Shown: piece after piece, positions 1-11,869 of the stretch | How positions within the stretch are numbered: position 1 is the first letter of the stretch | How the letters are laid out: each line of letters opens with the position of its first letter | Source: Hyparrhenia diplandra | Taxonomy: Eukaryota; Streptophyta; Magnoliopsida; Poales; Poaceae | Reading direction: 5' to 3' | Assembly (NCBI GenBank): GCA_015847255.1 | Contig: JADLZK010001918.1 | Coordinates: forward strand, 1,488,001 to 1,552,000 | Length of the DNA stretch: 64,000 nt | Program-made: the position numbers and the translations under genes | Notes under the pieces: model-generated | What the model was told of the DNA's origin: nothing | Databases searched by the model: none | The model's input: only the letters and a program-made list of their open reading frames with translations

Positions 1-1380
1 TGTTTTTGCTCGATTCATTTCCTGAGCTATCACTTTTGTTCTACAGGAAGCATCCATGGCATGATCTTTTGATTCAAGAAATGGGCACGTAATTGATATA
101 GTTGTTTGACGAGATTTTTGAACCAGAATCTTCTCTAGTTTGCATTTGCTGGAAAAAGGAAGCTAGCAAGCGTGGCGTCCATGTCCGCACTCGTGTATGC
201 CTGGCTTGGTGTTCGATGGATTTTTGTACTAATAAAATCTATATATATTGGTGTATGTCATCAAGAGTAAAAATATATATGTGCAAAGACGTATATACAT
301 ATACGCTTGTCATATACTGATAGACACGAACGTGCAAGCTAAGAAGCTAACTGAAGTTTGTGTGCATGTGTTGCGACACTATATATACATATATACATGC
401 CTCACCATGCATGATGTCATGCATCTCGACGTGAAGCTAATGAGCTAACAAGAGTGCATATACGCATATATGTGCTTCATGGGCTAATAACTATGAAAGT
501 TGCAGGGTCATGCACGTTGCATGTACCTCGGTCGGATAAAGGACAAGTGCAACTACAATACATATACGTACACGTATACGGCTGAAAGTCGTTGTATGAT
601 GTGTACGTACGCCGGCCCAAGTCATGTATATTTTGGCTTGACACGACTCAGTACGTGGTCTAGAATATTCTAGAACCTAAGTATATGCGTGTTTGATGGA
701 TTTTCGTTAGAATAAAATCTATATATACACATATATGGATGTGTTACGTATTGGTAAAGCCAGGCAAGGACACAAAGCTAAGAAGCTAGCAAGGCTTTTA
801 AGCTTAGTACACTTGCCCTTGCATGCATGTAAAGAAAGCTAATAACCACGTCGTACGTGAAGGTTTTGGCAAACAAAGAGGCTAGCAAGTGCTAGCTGCT
901 ACGATGTGTAACGATGTGTATGTGCACTCGCGTACGTTCAGAACCGGCCGTAGTACTCGTATGTACGCCGTTCTGTGACACGTATTTTTTTTGTAAAATT
1001 ATACACCAGCTAGGCCAATGCGGCAAGTACGTGATTTAATCATCAGCTAAGCACATCGTGTGCGAATTAGCGAACCAGATATATACGTGTACATATATAC
1101 ATGTATTGTTGTTTGTTCCAAATAGCAGGCCACTACGATTGAGTCCACATGTCAGGGACCTTACGATAGAGTGGCTAGCTAATCGAAGGACGGGGTTTTC
1201 ACGAAGCGTTATCAGGTGCACATGGCCAAGATATTTTTTCTTCTAAAGATATTTTGATTGAGCACGTGGATAAACATGAGTCTAATCTGACGTACAAAGA
1301 GATAAGTACGCACGCTGATATCTCGGCGCTCAACAACAAACTCCTGGCGGCGCCCGTGCGGCAACCGGCCTGCCCTCAAC
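1..1380. repeat. Diverged AT-rich repeats, no gene
   Basis: I see no coding frame here. The stretch is rich in TATATA/ACGTAC words and contains a diverged direct duplication: a block around 194-252 (GATGGATTTTTGTACTAATAA) recurs at 680-738 (GATGGATTTTCGTTAGAATAA), and CTAAGAAGCTAAC at about 338 recurs as CTAAGAAGCTAGC at about 778. The offset is roughly 440-480 bp. It may be the upstream part of the unit that follows (U3 of a long LTR), but no terminal dinucleotides or flanking target duplication can be assigned. Confidence 0.4.
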
Positions 1381-1390
1381 CCTAATGCTC

Positions 1391-3700
1391 AGCCTATATA
1401 AAGAGGCACCCAGGCTCCATCCAGGGAGGACCTGAAGACACTTGCATCAAGGCGCCGTCAGGCTGCCGAGAGCAGGGAATGCACGTCCGCAACCATCGTC
1501 TCGCATCGCCGCCGGCCGGAGGAGCACCCAGGCGCCCTTGAACGGGCAGGACGACGAGCATCCAAGGGCAGCCGCCGGCACGGCCGCCGTCATGTATCCG
1601 GAGGACCCAAGGGCGGTGGCTTTGTCCACGACCTGATCTACACCGCTACGCCGGCCATCGTCAACATGGATGGAGGACGCCTGGCCGATTCAATCGCCGG
1701 AGCAGTCGAAGGCATCTCTACCAGGCGCCCAGACGGTAGACAGGCAGCCTCCGCAAGATGAAGCCGTCGACAAGATCCAAATCCGGCCAACGCTGAAGGA
1801 CGCCCGGCTCAACGTTTGGACGGCCTCGTCTGCAGCTGTTTGCCTGCAATGCACCACGACATGGCTGGAGGACGCCCGGCTCATTGGATCAGCCGCCCCC
1901 ACGGCGCCATCCATCAGGAGCACGGAGCTGACGACGACGGAGGATCACGGAGCGCAGCAACTCGTGAGCGCCCTGGCTTCACCAAGGTGCCGCGCCGCTG
2001 GTGGCCGAGCGGTGCTGCAGCCTGCAGCTCTCTGCGCCTGCCGGAGATGAGGGCCAGCCGATCACCACGAAGGACAACCGCCGTGGCCGCATCATCGAGG
2101 TGCATCAAGCCAGTCGATACCACCACGCGATGTGTGTCAAGACGACTCCCTCCTTCCATATAGCTCCAAGATGACGCTGGATCGCCTCAAGATGGTTCCA
2201 CACGTCCCAATGTGCACCACCACGTCGAGCGGCAAGGAGACCCCGGCAGATGGCAGATGGCAGATGGCCTACCAGTACCATCCATTAGATGAGATCGCCA
2301 CCACGCCACGGCAAGGCAGACGACGTATGTACACGTTGCCGGCAAGCCGAGTGAAGCGCGTCTTGGCAGTCCACCAATACCAACGCCGATCTGGCCGGCC
2401 TTCCTGAGAAGGCTGCACGTCCATTCCCTGAGCCAGACTGCGAGAATCATCGCGTCTCAAACTGGCAGGCTTCCACTTGCTGGCAAGGCCAGGATGCAAA
2501 CAAGGCCAAAACGACGAGGCCGTGCATGCGCATGCAGGCAAGCCGAGTGCATCTACGTGATGCATCCGCCTGACGCCCCTGCCCCGGCTACCATGCACCA
2601 CCAACAACGTTCACAGCGCCATCGAAAGCCGGCGACCCAACGCACCTTTGGTGACACCACCGGCGAGTGCACTGATGAGCACCATCTGCCCGGTGTCCAC
2701 CTAGCACCTCTTCGACGGGCAGCTTGTCAGCGATGATGCTGACTCTGGCCGGCCATGCCGTCACGAGGAGAGGAGCCGATCCTCCTGTACAATGAAGCGT
2801 GCCAGCCATGACTAATGGCGGTGATGTAATACTTAATTAATCTCTAGCCTCTCTCGTATTCTATCTTATGTGCAGGACATATGGAGAGGATGATCATAGA
2901 CGCCGATGATCATAGATGCCATCGACCCCGACGACGGCGTTGACCCAGAGCACACACGAGCTTCAGCTACTACCACCACTACGCACCAGCCCATGCTGAC
3001 GAGGCGGACAACATGTGCGAGTGAAGTCTCCATCAACTACTACAACTTCAACTGCACCACATGCTGGCATGCACGTTCAAGTCATGCCCTACGCGCGTCT
3101 ACGTCATCTACGTCAAGTCAAGTGCCGCGTACATCGACGTCAAGTTCGGCATGCTGACACGCCGATCATCTACCGTGTCAAGCGCAAGTCTTCATCCACT
3201 ACGACTACTCTACATGATCAAGTCCACGGGGTACCACGACAATGCTGCGAGGAAGTCCAAGTCAATCAAGCTACATCAACCATGCAAGTCTTTGCTACCA
3301 CTACAACCCATGTGTCGTTCGACACCGGCGAGGCTTAACGACACGAGGCGGTGTGGATAATGCTCTAGCCACGTTCTACCGGCTCATGGACCGGCGAGGC
3401 CATGGATACGCTGACGCCAATCCATCTACACCAACACACATGCATGGAGGCGTGAAGCGACGATCGGCGGCGGCGACTACAACACAGCTTAATCGGAGGT
3501 GCTCCGTGATCTTAATCCGCGGGGGTAATTAACTAGGAGCTTTCGAGGCCCTAGGAACCATGAAGACTACATCGCCTATGTCGGATTGCCGCTAGGCGGC
3601 TATCTAAGGAGCGCTTACATTTGTATCGGGAACATATATTTGTATTTTCCTTAAATATGAATAAAGTTTGTGTTCCTTCTATTTATTTCTTTTGTGTACT
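1391..3700 (+). other. Unclassified GC-rich transcription-unit-like segment, possible LTR
   Basis: A good TATA box (CCTATATAAAGAGGC, from about 1391) is followed by 2 kb of GC-rich sequence with only short overlapping frames on both strands. It ends in an AT-rich tail with AATAAAG near 3661. Short imperfect internal repeats are present: GGACGCC[T/C]GGC-type words near 1675, 1799 and 1869. The layout of promoter, long non-coding body and polyadenylation-like tail would fit a long retrotransposon LTR or a non-autonomous retroelement. No primer-binding site, polypurine tract or flanking duplication was identified, so this is only a description. From 3700 to 4150 I see no gene or clear element. 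Confidence 0.3.
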
Positions 3701-4185
3701 TTAGTACACCGGCACTCCAGCGCATTTATTTTATTTTACAGAGAGATCCTCCCTTTCTTGAGCGATTTTTTTCTGCGGAAACAATAGTCCTTCCTACAAT
3801 TCAACGGTGTGTTTGTGCCTACTGCAAGCTATTGTCTGGCTTCTGATTTTTGAGGCTTCATTTTTAGTTGAGTTGTTCTGTCCGTGGTTTGATCGTTCGA
3901 GCTCGATTTGATCTCTGTTTGTTTCGTTGGACTCGTTGTGCCTAACTCTTTGCGCGTGTGATATCTCGCTACCAGTTAGCACATGTATCATTCGTTTGTT
4001 TGTGAGTTCGCTTTTGAGGTTGGGGGTTGAGCCGATGACCCAAAATTGAAAAGAAAAATCGAGGCTCCCATTCACCCTCCCTCTGGTCGCCGTTTCGGTC
4101 CTTCAAACAGCTAATGAATATTCATTTAATAAAAGCTGCTTCCATGTGGCGCTAGCTGCCAACTCCATTCGTGCCCCATCAGGCG

Positions 4186-4700
4186 TATATAAACAGCATG
4201 GAAACCACACTCAGCATTCAGAGTACGTAGGTGTGGAACTTGTCATCTTTTAGGAATGTATTGATCGGGAGAGACGAACAAGGATGATATATACATGTGT
4301 ATGAGCACATATATAGATCTAGTCAGTGCACGTTTCTCGTGCAATAGGAATGAGAAGCATTTGAAAAGAAAATATAGGCTCCACGGACCAAGCTTGTTAT
4401 TGTCAGCGAGTCACATAGCATCACAAGCTGTGTCACACTACAGTTTCTAGAAACATCGCAAAGGGGCGCAACCTGAATGTAGTCTCAGATTGTTGCTCTG
4501 CTGTTGGCCCATAACACATGTCTGACAGTCCCAGTCTTGATGAGCTCTTTGATATAGGCTCAGTTGTGTGGTGGAAAAACTAATTCTTGCTACGTATAAT
4601 GATACATGAGGAAAGTCTAAAGCTCGCTGGTTCCAGGTGAGATGGACATGTAATTTCATTGCCTGACTCTGTATCCGGAACAGAAAGGTACTCATTGCAA
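4186..4700 (+). ncRNA. PHAS-1: putative 21-nt phasiRNA precursor
   Basis: This is the first unit of the non-coding family that dominates the window. Its TATA box is TATATAAA at 4186-4193. Just upstream lies the family's conserved proximal promoter (GCTAGCTGCCAACTCCATTC, 4151-4170). The family leader (GTGGAAACCACACTTACCATT-like, here ATGGAAACCACACTCAGCATT) follows, and the 22-nt putative miR2118 site starts 159 bp after the TATA box. No long frame is present. In known grass 21-PHAS loci, miR2118 cleavage of a Pol II lncRNA sets a 21-nt register made by RDR6 and DCL4. The 3' end is not visible; the limit given is where similarity to the other units fades. Confidence 0.55.
4345..4366 (+). promoter_or_regulatory. 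Putative miR2118 target site, PHAS-1
   Basis: The block reads TAGGAATGAGAAGCATTTG then AAA. It differs from the remembered family target consensus (TAGGAATGGGAGGCATCAGG then AA) at about five positions. It is followed by AGAAAA, as in the other units. Predicted slicing falls between 4356 and 4357. Confidence 0.5.
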
Positions 4701-4974
4701 GATAAATTTCATATTCCTATTAAAAATTTCCATTTATTGTATGAAGATTAGTGCAACTTGATGAACCCATGGCTCCTCAAACTATTCAAGTCGCTCATTT
4801 TTATGTGACACAACTGTTATCCAATCTAATTCATTACCAGAAGGAGACTGACTGTAGCATAATTATATTACTACAGGTCTGCTGTTATTTTTGTTTTCTT
4901 TAATCTGTACATTCTACTCAGTTTGAGAAATGGACACCACGAACAGTGCTAGCAACCCTTGCTCGATAAACAGA

Positions 4975-5960
4975 CCAGTGTCTTGGAACATAGCTATTTC
5001 AAAACTATTTTGCAGTATAGCCTAATTCGATTACTCATGTGAAGGGATAAAAGTGATGACACAACCATATTTCTAGCTTCTAATAGACCAGTGTATTATA
5101 TCTAGTGAGTCTCAAGTTTGATCATACAGTCTGAATTGTGTGCAGAGTCACGAATGGCAACATGGCATGCTTGTAGTCAGTGACTCAATGCCATGGACGA
5201 ACAGACAACAACAGATGCCAAAAGTACGTCCAAAGAGATTGAAGCTGCTCGAGTGGGAACTGGCACTCTTGAAGGTCAGGCGGTTGGCCTCGAGCAATGT
5301 CTGTTTCTTAGGTTAAACGCTGCGGCCCAGGTGGTACACATCCCGGCCACTTCCTATTTTTCGGGGCACTATGTTGTTCCTCATCGGTTTCGGATCAACC
5401 ACATAGCCTGTGGTCGGGTGCTCAGCACAATTCAACAGCCAAGAACACACCTCAAGTTTCCCAACCAACTCAATACGAGGCATAAGCACTAGATACGAGA
5501 CGGGGTTGCTATCTCGTGCTAGTGCAGATCTTCCCAATACCTCCAAAACCTAGTGCATAGAACAGGAACGAATGGAAGAAAATTGACTATGTGTCACGAG
5601 TTTTGTTCCTAAACCTCCTTTATGCATGATAGGGTGCATCGAAACAGCTGCCACACGGAAAGTATTTGATGCCTTATAACGATTGTAAGTGTTAAGGTCG
5701 GCCTCCTCTCTGTTCTGTCCCATGAGGTCTCGACTACTTTACTTTATATGTCGTTTATGGTCACCAAGAATAAAATAGGTAATTATGCAGAAGCCACGAT
5801 AAGGGGTCTTAATGATAGAATGAGGAAGTCTCTGTGTGTAATACACTTCATCACTATGTTCCTGTTGTAAAGACGGTTGCTGTGTGATCTGACATTCATT
5901 AATTCAGTGCCAACAACTTCACTTCCTACTACTCCTTAACACACTTATATAAACACGCGT
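4975..5960 (+). repeat. Segmental duplicate 'B' segment, copy 1 (empty CACTA site)
   Basis: This non-coding segment is highly similar to 28466-30470; the shared run starts TCTTGGAACATAGCTATTTC at about 4980. It carries a module found across the cluster: CCTCCAAA(T)CCTAGTGCATAGAAC, then a TTTTGTTCCTA word and CTGTCCCATG before the next promoter. At 5839-5841 the sequence GTGTGTAATACACTTCATC is the uninterrupted form of the site that in copy 2 contains the CACTA element at 29358-30398. No gene is visible. Confidence 0.75.
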
Positions 5961-5995
5961 GCAGCACATAATTTAGAGCTTCTCCAAGAGTATAT

Positions 5996-6217
5996 CACTA
6001 GCACAAAAGGTTACTAAGAGAACACCTCCCTTTTTCATTAGAGGCGGTTTATGTTTTGAGGTGGCCCTACTGCGATATGAGCCGCCCCTTCTGTAGACAT
6101 GTTACCAGCCGCCCATATAGTAACCACATTAGGGGCGGCAGGTGCTACGAGCCGCCCCTACTATTACCCTAAGGTTTCAATAGGGGACTATTTAAAAAAC
6201 TTCCCGTTGTGGTAGGC
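5996..6217. mobile_element. CACTA-like terminal remnant
   Basis: The segment begins CACTAGCACAAAAGG and contains several inverted GGGGCGGC / GCCGCCCC words between about 6050 and 6170. This is the subterminal repeat style of CACTA (En/Spm) elements. It is absent from the duplicated copy, where the flanking sequence AGAGCTTCTCCAAGAG (about 31517) and the later TTCAGTTCTT (about 32158) are separated by other sequence. No clear second terminus or 3-bp duplication could be assigned, so the right limit is approximate. Confidence 0.4.
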
Positions 6218-6229
6218 GACTGTCCTTAG

Positions 6230-7060
6230 CTTACTCAGTTCAGTTCTTGAGGCACTAATTAAAACATGCACGACATTTTTCAGCCCCAGGCATGACCTCC
6301 ATAACATAGGATGATTATTCCCTAAAAAAACACAGCAAGACAATGGAGGCTTTTAGTGTTGTTCACTCTCTTATAAGCTGACACCACCAGAAATGCTGAT
6401 TCAGTTAATGCTTTATGTTCAGCGCATTCAACCACTAGTTCCTTTAACACGATGCACCAGCATCTCCGCTGCTCTCTGGTAAAGATCAGAATTAAATTTA
6501 ATTTCTGTGTTCCTGTCCTCAAACCTGCAAAAGAGATGGACAAGAACACTAGAACCAAGACGTTCATTGGCAATCGTGCAATGTGCCTCAATCATGTATA
6601 TTTAAGAGTTATGCAAATCGAACCCACTCAGCAGACCCCCTAATGCATTCATACATCATGGCAGTTCTTAAGATCTTGGACAAGAACCATAGTAGTGTCA
6701 TTAGTAATATTATCATTACTATCATATCTTGGTTCACACAGGTACTGTTGTTACAAAATAGTAACTATTGTCACTGGTTCAAAATGCATCCTATATTGTT
6801 TGGACATAATGTCTGCATCGGCATACATGAGATGGACAAAAGATCACAATTCCTAGGCAATGTTTTCTACTCGATAAACCAAGCCTGGACTGTATGGCAC
6901 CATGCATGTATAATTAGACCTGCTAGCCATAAGACTAGACCGACTAGTTATTAGTGCCAAAGGCATCAGGCAGCTGAACTAATTTGAAAAAGATTATGTA
7001 ATTGGATCGTGTTCATGTCTCTCTCATTTCCCCATCACAAGAACATCTTGAAAGAATAAG
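6230..7060 (+). repeat. Segmental duplicate 'D' segment, copy 1
   Basis: Non-coding segment matching 32150-33240 over most of its length. Shared words include GGCATGACCTCCATAACA, CTTATAAGCTGACACCA, GCGCATTCAACCACT and CAAACCTGCAAAAGAGATGG. Shorter versions of the same module recur downstream of PHAS-9 and PHAS-10 (about 40030 and 43310), so it looks like the 3' part of a PHAS unit. Copy 1 shows the empty site (TTCTTAAGATCTTGGAC, about 6666) for the LINE fragment inserted at 32615-32870 in copy 2. The short open frames here are not conserved between the copies. Confidence 0.7.
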
Positions 7061-7306
7061 GAGCAGGGTAGAGCACTATATAAGCTTTCACAATTTGCTC
7101 GAGAGATGAAATAACTGGATTATTTAAATTTGAAAAATAAACATGTAAATGTAAAGACACATGTTCAATAGGGGACTCGGATTTAAAAAGGTATGTTATA
7201 CCAGAAGAGTCTAACCACTTATAAGGTACACATGCAAAACCAGCTATAAATAATCCCTGCCTCCATTTGACGCCACCTGCACCACCTATCGATCGAGACA
7301 CATCAG

Positions 7307-8215
7307 TATATATATATAAACACCAAAGTGGAAACCACAATTACCATTCAAGAGTAGGTGCGTAGCTTGTATCATTCTGGAATACATTGATCGAGGGGGT
7401 GAGGGAAAAGGACGGTATATATGCCACGCATGAGCACTGTATAGATCTAGTCAGTGCATGTGTCTTGTTAAATAGGAACCAGAAACATCTGGAATGAAAA
7501 AATAGGCCACATGAAGTATGTGATCCTCGAAGAGTGACATAGCATCACTAGAATCGTAGAAGTGGCGGTTCAAGAAACTGCTCAAAGGGGTCGGAGGGTT
7601 CATCTGGAGAGAAACATGGATTGCCCTCCATCCCTATCGTGGCAGATCCGAGTAGCATGCCTTTCTCCAGTCTGAAACGTAACGAGGATGCACCCCCCGG
7701 TGGATATCCCACGAGCGGCGGCGCCGCCACCCCGTGGATGCACTCGGCAGACCCGTGGAAGCAGTTGCCAGGTCTGTCATGACTTTTTTTTTTTTTCATG
7801 ATTTACCGTGGCGGGCAACAAACCACCTCGATAAAGGGTCACATTTACCGTGAGCTTATGTCCGACATGCCTCTAGCCCGCTATGGTTAGCAGTTTTTGA
7901 ACTAGTAGCTGTTGGCACATATTAATTGCCCCTGCTGGGATTATATATATGGAAATAGATGAGGCGGGTCAGTCAACACGCAGCCAGAAATGATGACTTA
8001 CGGATGTTTCGTGGCAATTGCAGGTTATGCAACCTGGGGATGTGGAGCGCAAGTAAGACCAATGCCTGACCTGATTTGCCATTCTGAAGGCATTTTTACG
8101 AGCGGCATCCTACAACATTGGTTACTCTAACTTTGGCTTTGTCCACTCGTCGAGTTCTCAAAGATAATCGTACAGAGTGTAGTCTGAAGCTCTGCATTAT
8201 AGAGGAAGGACGCCT
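7307..8215 (+). ncRNA. PHAS-2: putative 21-nt phasiRNA precursor
   Basis: The TATA region is TATATATATATAAA at 7307-7320. The leader GTGGAAACCACAATTACCATT follows, and the putative miR2118 site lies at 7473, about 160 bp downstream. A block at 8108-8213 (ATTGGTTACTCTAACTTTGG ... AGAGTGTAGTCTGA ... AGAGGAAGGAC) is the 'C' module found at the matching place in PHAS-7, -9, -10 and -11. No conserved frame exists. A poly-T run and a divergent GC-rich stretch at 7560-7800 suggest a small insertion or local divergence within the unit. Confidence 0.55.
7473..7494 (+). promoter_or_regulatory. Putative miR2118 target site, PHAS-2
   Basis: The block reads TAGGAACCAGAAACATCTGG then AA. Relative to the local consensus, two substitutions (CC for TG at positions 7-8) fall in the part pairing with the miRNA 3' half. 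It is flanked by TGAAAA on the right. Predicted slicing is between 7484 and 7485. Confidence 0.5.
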
Positions 8216-8219
8216 CTTT

Positions 8220-9240
8220 TAGATTTAATTAGCTGGTACCCTTTTAATTAATTAAATCCTTAAACTTAGAAATAAATAAATCGTGTGAAACTCAGATGAA
8301 AAGGGAGGAGAAAGATAAGTGGCAACATACAAAAAAAAGGGAGGAGAAAGATAGGTGGCAACATATACATAAAATTGTTCAATTCAGCTCCACACGTTAT
8401 GTAGCGTACTCAAAAAAAAAACTTATGTAGCATGCATGCTACAGTATACATATGCAGGCATTTGGCAAATTCATACATCTATTTGCATGTTTTTTTACTT
8501 GTTGGACCAGAATGATACAACTCACATATAAGTTATTCTATCGTAGGTGTATTTTTCCTGTAAATGCACTGCTTCGGTACTCGTCTTTGTAAAACCTACC
8601 GACATCTCAAAGGAACCCATTCAATAAATTCATATTGTATAATTTTTTTTCTACACTGCCCTGCATGAGCCCCGCCCGTCCAAAACGCATGCCTAATCCA
8701 GGTAGAAAGTCACGTCACGTGTGCAAGGTCTCGCGTTTCCCTTGTGGATGTGTTTTCTGGAATACACGCGGGCACGTCCAATCCCTCCTCTGATCGCGGC
8801 GGAAGCACGCTCTGCAGCTCCCTCCTGCACGCCCTTGCACAAACACTGTCTGTGGAAGCCCACAGACAGACAAGACCTCCATCTCTCTCCTCCTATCCTC
8901 TACGGAAGTCTAGGGGAACTGCCTCCTCTGAACCCCTTATGAGGCCTGTGGAAGTGTGGCCGATCGCGCTATCGCAGGCCAGCAGCAGCGGTACCTAGAT
9001 GATCGAGACCTTAGACCTGGACACAGTACATTCCCTCTGGATCAGTTGTCTTGGTCTGGCCGTGCCCATGTGCGCAGGACGTAGGTGCAAAAATAATAAA
9101 AAAATTTTGTTAAATGTGCCTTTAAGTTGCTTGAAGTTTTATAAGAAGTAGCATCAGAGCAGTTCTAATAAATTTTTAAGTGATTTTCATTTAACACGGA
9201 ACCTCCATTTTTGGCTCTACGGTCCCCTCAATATATTCAC
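8220..9240. other. Intergenic stretch with a 38-bp tandem duplication
   Basis: No gene recognised. A short tandem duplication (GGGAGGAGAAAGATAAGTGG / GGGAGGAGAAAGATAGGTGG) lies near 8305-8360. The part from about 8650 (CCTGCATGAGCCC) to 9000 resembles 25218-25310 plus 25728-26000 and, more weakly, 27000-27300. It therefore belongs to the duplicated PHAS background rather than to a separate gene. Two short plus-strand frames at 8721-8998 are not conserved in those copies. Confidence 0.5.
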
Positions 9241-9245
9241 AAGCA

Positions 9246-9800
9246 GCATATATAGTGAAAACCACTCTCATCATAGGAGAGTATGTGTGCAGCTGTCTTG
9301 CACAAATATACAGCTAGGGAGGGGAGCGAGGGACAATATAAAAATACATAGTTACATGCCATACAAGTGCATATAGATCGATCTAGCAAGTGTATATGTT
9401 CAATAGGAATGAGATACATCTGGAAAGAAAAACTTGCAAGGTCTGGTGAAGTATGATCTCTAAGAAGACCACATCGCATGTCATCGCAGCTGTTATTGTA
9501 TCTCCAGATAGCGCAGAGAGGGCGCTAATTGTTACACCATGAGGCACAGGGACATCCTGTGGCCGAGTGGGCGCGTTGTTCTGCCGCTAACCCCAATCCA
9601 AGGAGCATAACCCACTCATGGAACTTGAGATGTTGCAAGGACCGGCCTCCTGTGCCTGGGAATGTATTTGGGACCACACCGAATGACAGTGATGATCTAT
9701 GTGCTAGTGTAGTATGTGGTGCTGCGTTGAAGATGAAGGTTCTGTTGCCTCAGTATGCAGGAAACCTCGTTCTCCATCTCGAGTCCCGATAGCATCACTA
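9246..9800 (+). ncRNA. PHAS-3: putative 21-nt phasiRNA precursor
   Basis: The TATA-like element CATATATAG (about 9247) is followed by the leader GTGAAAACCACTCTCATCAT, and the putative target site lies 157 bp downstream at 9404. The unit is closest to PHAS-5 and PHAS-6, sharing GGTCTGGTGAAGTATGAT downstream of the site and CTAGATAGAGAGGAAGG-like words before it. No coding frame is conserved between the copies. Confidence 0.55.
9404..9425 (+). promoter_or_regulatory. Putative miR2118 target site, PHAS-3
   Basis: The block reads TAGGAATGAGATACATCTGG then AA, followed by AGAAAA. It differs by one base from the cluster consensus. Predicted slicing is between 9415 and 9416. Confidence 0.6.
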
Positions 9801-9959
9801 CATTTCTTGAATATCGACCCCAGTAGAAACCGCAAAAATTTCTTATGAATAATCAAGTGATTTAATGTGCACAGAAGGATCATCTTACAAACCCTTGTGT
9901 TGCCACCATAATGATCCTGCACCTCTAATAATTAAGGCTTCCACGACCAGGAAGTCTGA

Positions 9960-11450
9960 GCCGACATACCGCAAACTAGATCGGAGCCTGCATTCAACCC
10001 CCTCTACCAAGCATTAGTAATCCTCAAGAGCAGGATGTTCTCAGCTTGACCATTCTCTGTGTAGAGTACGCAAGATGTTTTCTCAAGATAAAATAGTTTA
10101 GAATCATTGAATCCAAAAATGTTTTCTCAAATAGACACAAATAAATTAAGAGTTTTCCGCTAGTAAACCCCCTAAAAAAGTTTGCACACACCTAACAGTA
10201 ACATAATATTATTATTTAAAACATTCTTAATAATTAACCCACGGTCTTAAATATGGCTCCAACCGTATCCACACCAGTTCTGACCCAACGCATGTCGAGT
10301 GTATGTTCTTTCCTCGTCTCGCAGCAGGGTACAGCAAGCCGAGAGATGCCAGCAGAACCACAGCAGGGCTTGCACTAGGCATGAGCACGACTTGATGATA
10401 TAGGACTTCACATTGTTTGGGCCACTATCATCGTCCTCATCGGATTCAGATCGAGGACACACGCCGGGTGGTTCGGGTGCTCACCACAGTTCCTCAACCA
10501 ACAACTTGATAAGAGGCATAGGCACTAGATATGAGTCAGGACTGCTCTCTTGGGCTAGTGCAGATCTTTCTGATTCCTCCAAATCCTAGTGCATAGAACA
10601 GAAACGAATTGAAGAAAATTGACAAACGATGTGTCACGAGTTTTGTTCCTAGTACTACGTACCTCTATGCATGATGCATATCACAATCAGGCACTAAAAA
10701 ATTGACTAAGTATGTATCCACGATAGCTTATGATAGTATCCATCAAAACAGCTGCCACAGGGGCAACAATTGGATGCCTTATATATAACAATTGGAGAGT
10801 GTACTGGTGTTAAGGCTGTCCTCTTCTTTCAGTCCCTTATGGTCTCAACTCCTCCTATTTATATATAAAGTTCTGCTGGATGTTTGCCCCATTCTACTAT
10901 ATGTACATCCATCTCATTTCAGCCCATTTTAATTCAGAATCTAAACAACTCCTGCATGAAATTGAAATGCTCTAATGACAGCTTTGATATGTGCCATAAA
11001 TACACGGGTGCCTGCTTGATCGTAGTTAGTGTAGAAGAGGTTAAATATCCATTACAGAATTGTCCCTGCCTGCAAGTTCTAGTAGTATAGGATACATAGG
11101 AATTACATTTGATGCATATATTAGAAATCATAAAGTGCTTGTAGCTCGATCTTGCCTTCTCAACCAGACTAAGAATTACCATGTGAATATAAGTACAATA
11201 GAATAAATACGTGGGATTAGAGAGGTATGGCCACAAGAATTTAATTGATCAATATGAGGTGATCAAATCCATCCATGTATATTCATGAACTTACCCACAC
11301 TGCAAAAAAATTCCTTCTGCATTCACCCAAAGCAATCCAACAAAAGCACACAGCTACACCTACTATTTTTACGCAACGCAATAGTGGTTGTATTTGTATT
11401 GTCAAGCAGACCCGGAAGGACTCAGGCAAAACTTTCTAAGGTAGTATTTT
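9960..11450 (+). other. Non-coding PHAS background, partial 'B' module
   Basis: No gene recognised. The part 10500-10870 (CAACTTGATAAGAGGCATAG, TCCTCCAAATCCTAGTGCAT, GTGTCACGAGTTTTGTTCC) is a diverged copy of the B module at 5430-5760 and 28960-29280. The rest is AT-rich, without repeats I can name. Confidence 0.5.
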
Positions 11451-11457
11451 TAAGATT

Positions 11458-11690
11458 TCATTATCAGTTCCTCTGTCCCCAAATATATTCTACGGTTGTT
11501 CTATTTAAGTTAAATAAATTTAGAGAAACAAATATCAATTTTATGACATATATATTTACTTGATTTGATTTATTTATTTACTGTTGTAAATGATTTTGTT
11601 TTATTGTAAAGTTGGTCACAACTTTAAATAATTTGACTTTAGTTGATTATAGGATTTTTTTTAATTATTTATGGACCAAGGTAGTTGTCG
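11458..11690. mobile_element. MITE-like AT-rich insertion
   Basis: An AT-rich block opens with CCTCTGTCCCCAAATATATT, similar to Stowaway-type Tc1/mariner MITE termini. It closes near TTTAATTATTTATGGACCAAGG. A shorter relative of its right half, CTTTAAATAGTTTGTGACTT and following, occurs at 36400-36460. It is non-coding, and its ends and TA duplication were not resolved. Confidence 0.35.
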
Positions 11691-11869
11691 ATATATAGAA
11701 TCTTGAAAGGTAACGTTTTCGCGTGCATGGAGTGTCCACGGCTGCATGCCAGCGTCGAAAGTGCTAGCATGCGTGCACTCAGGAACAGATAATTAATGGC
11801 ATATATATCCTATCTCAAGACGCTGAAGCAGCTAGAATTATCCACAAGTCGAGGTAGGACAAATGAAAG

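Noticed and set aside
1442..2736. Overlapping GC-rich frames suggesting a protein-coding gene
   Set aside because: Frames of similar length occur on both strands and change every 200-300 bp, with no domain signature or consistent frame. The composition alone produces them.
6583..6954. 123-codon frame as a small gene
   Set aside because: The paralogous segment at 32500-33150 does not preserve the frame, so it is accidental.
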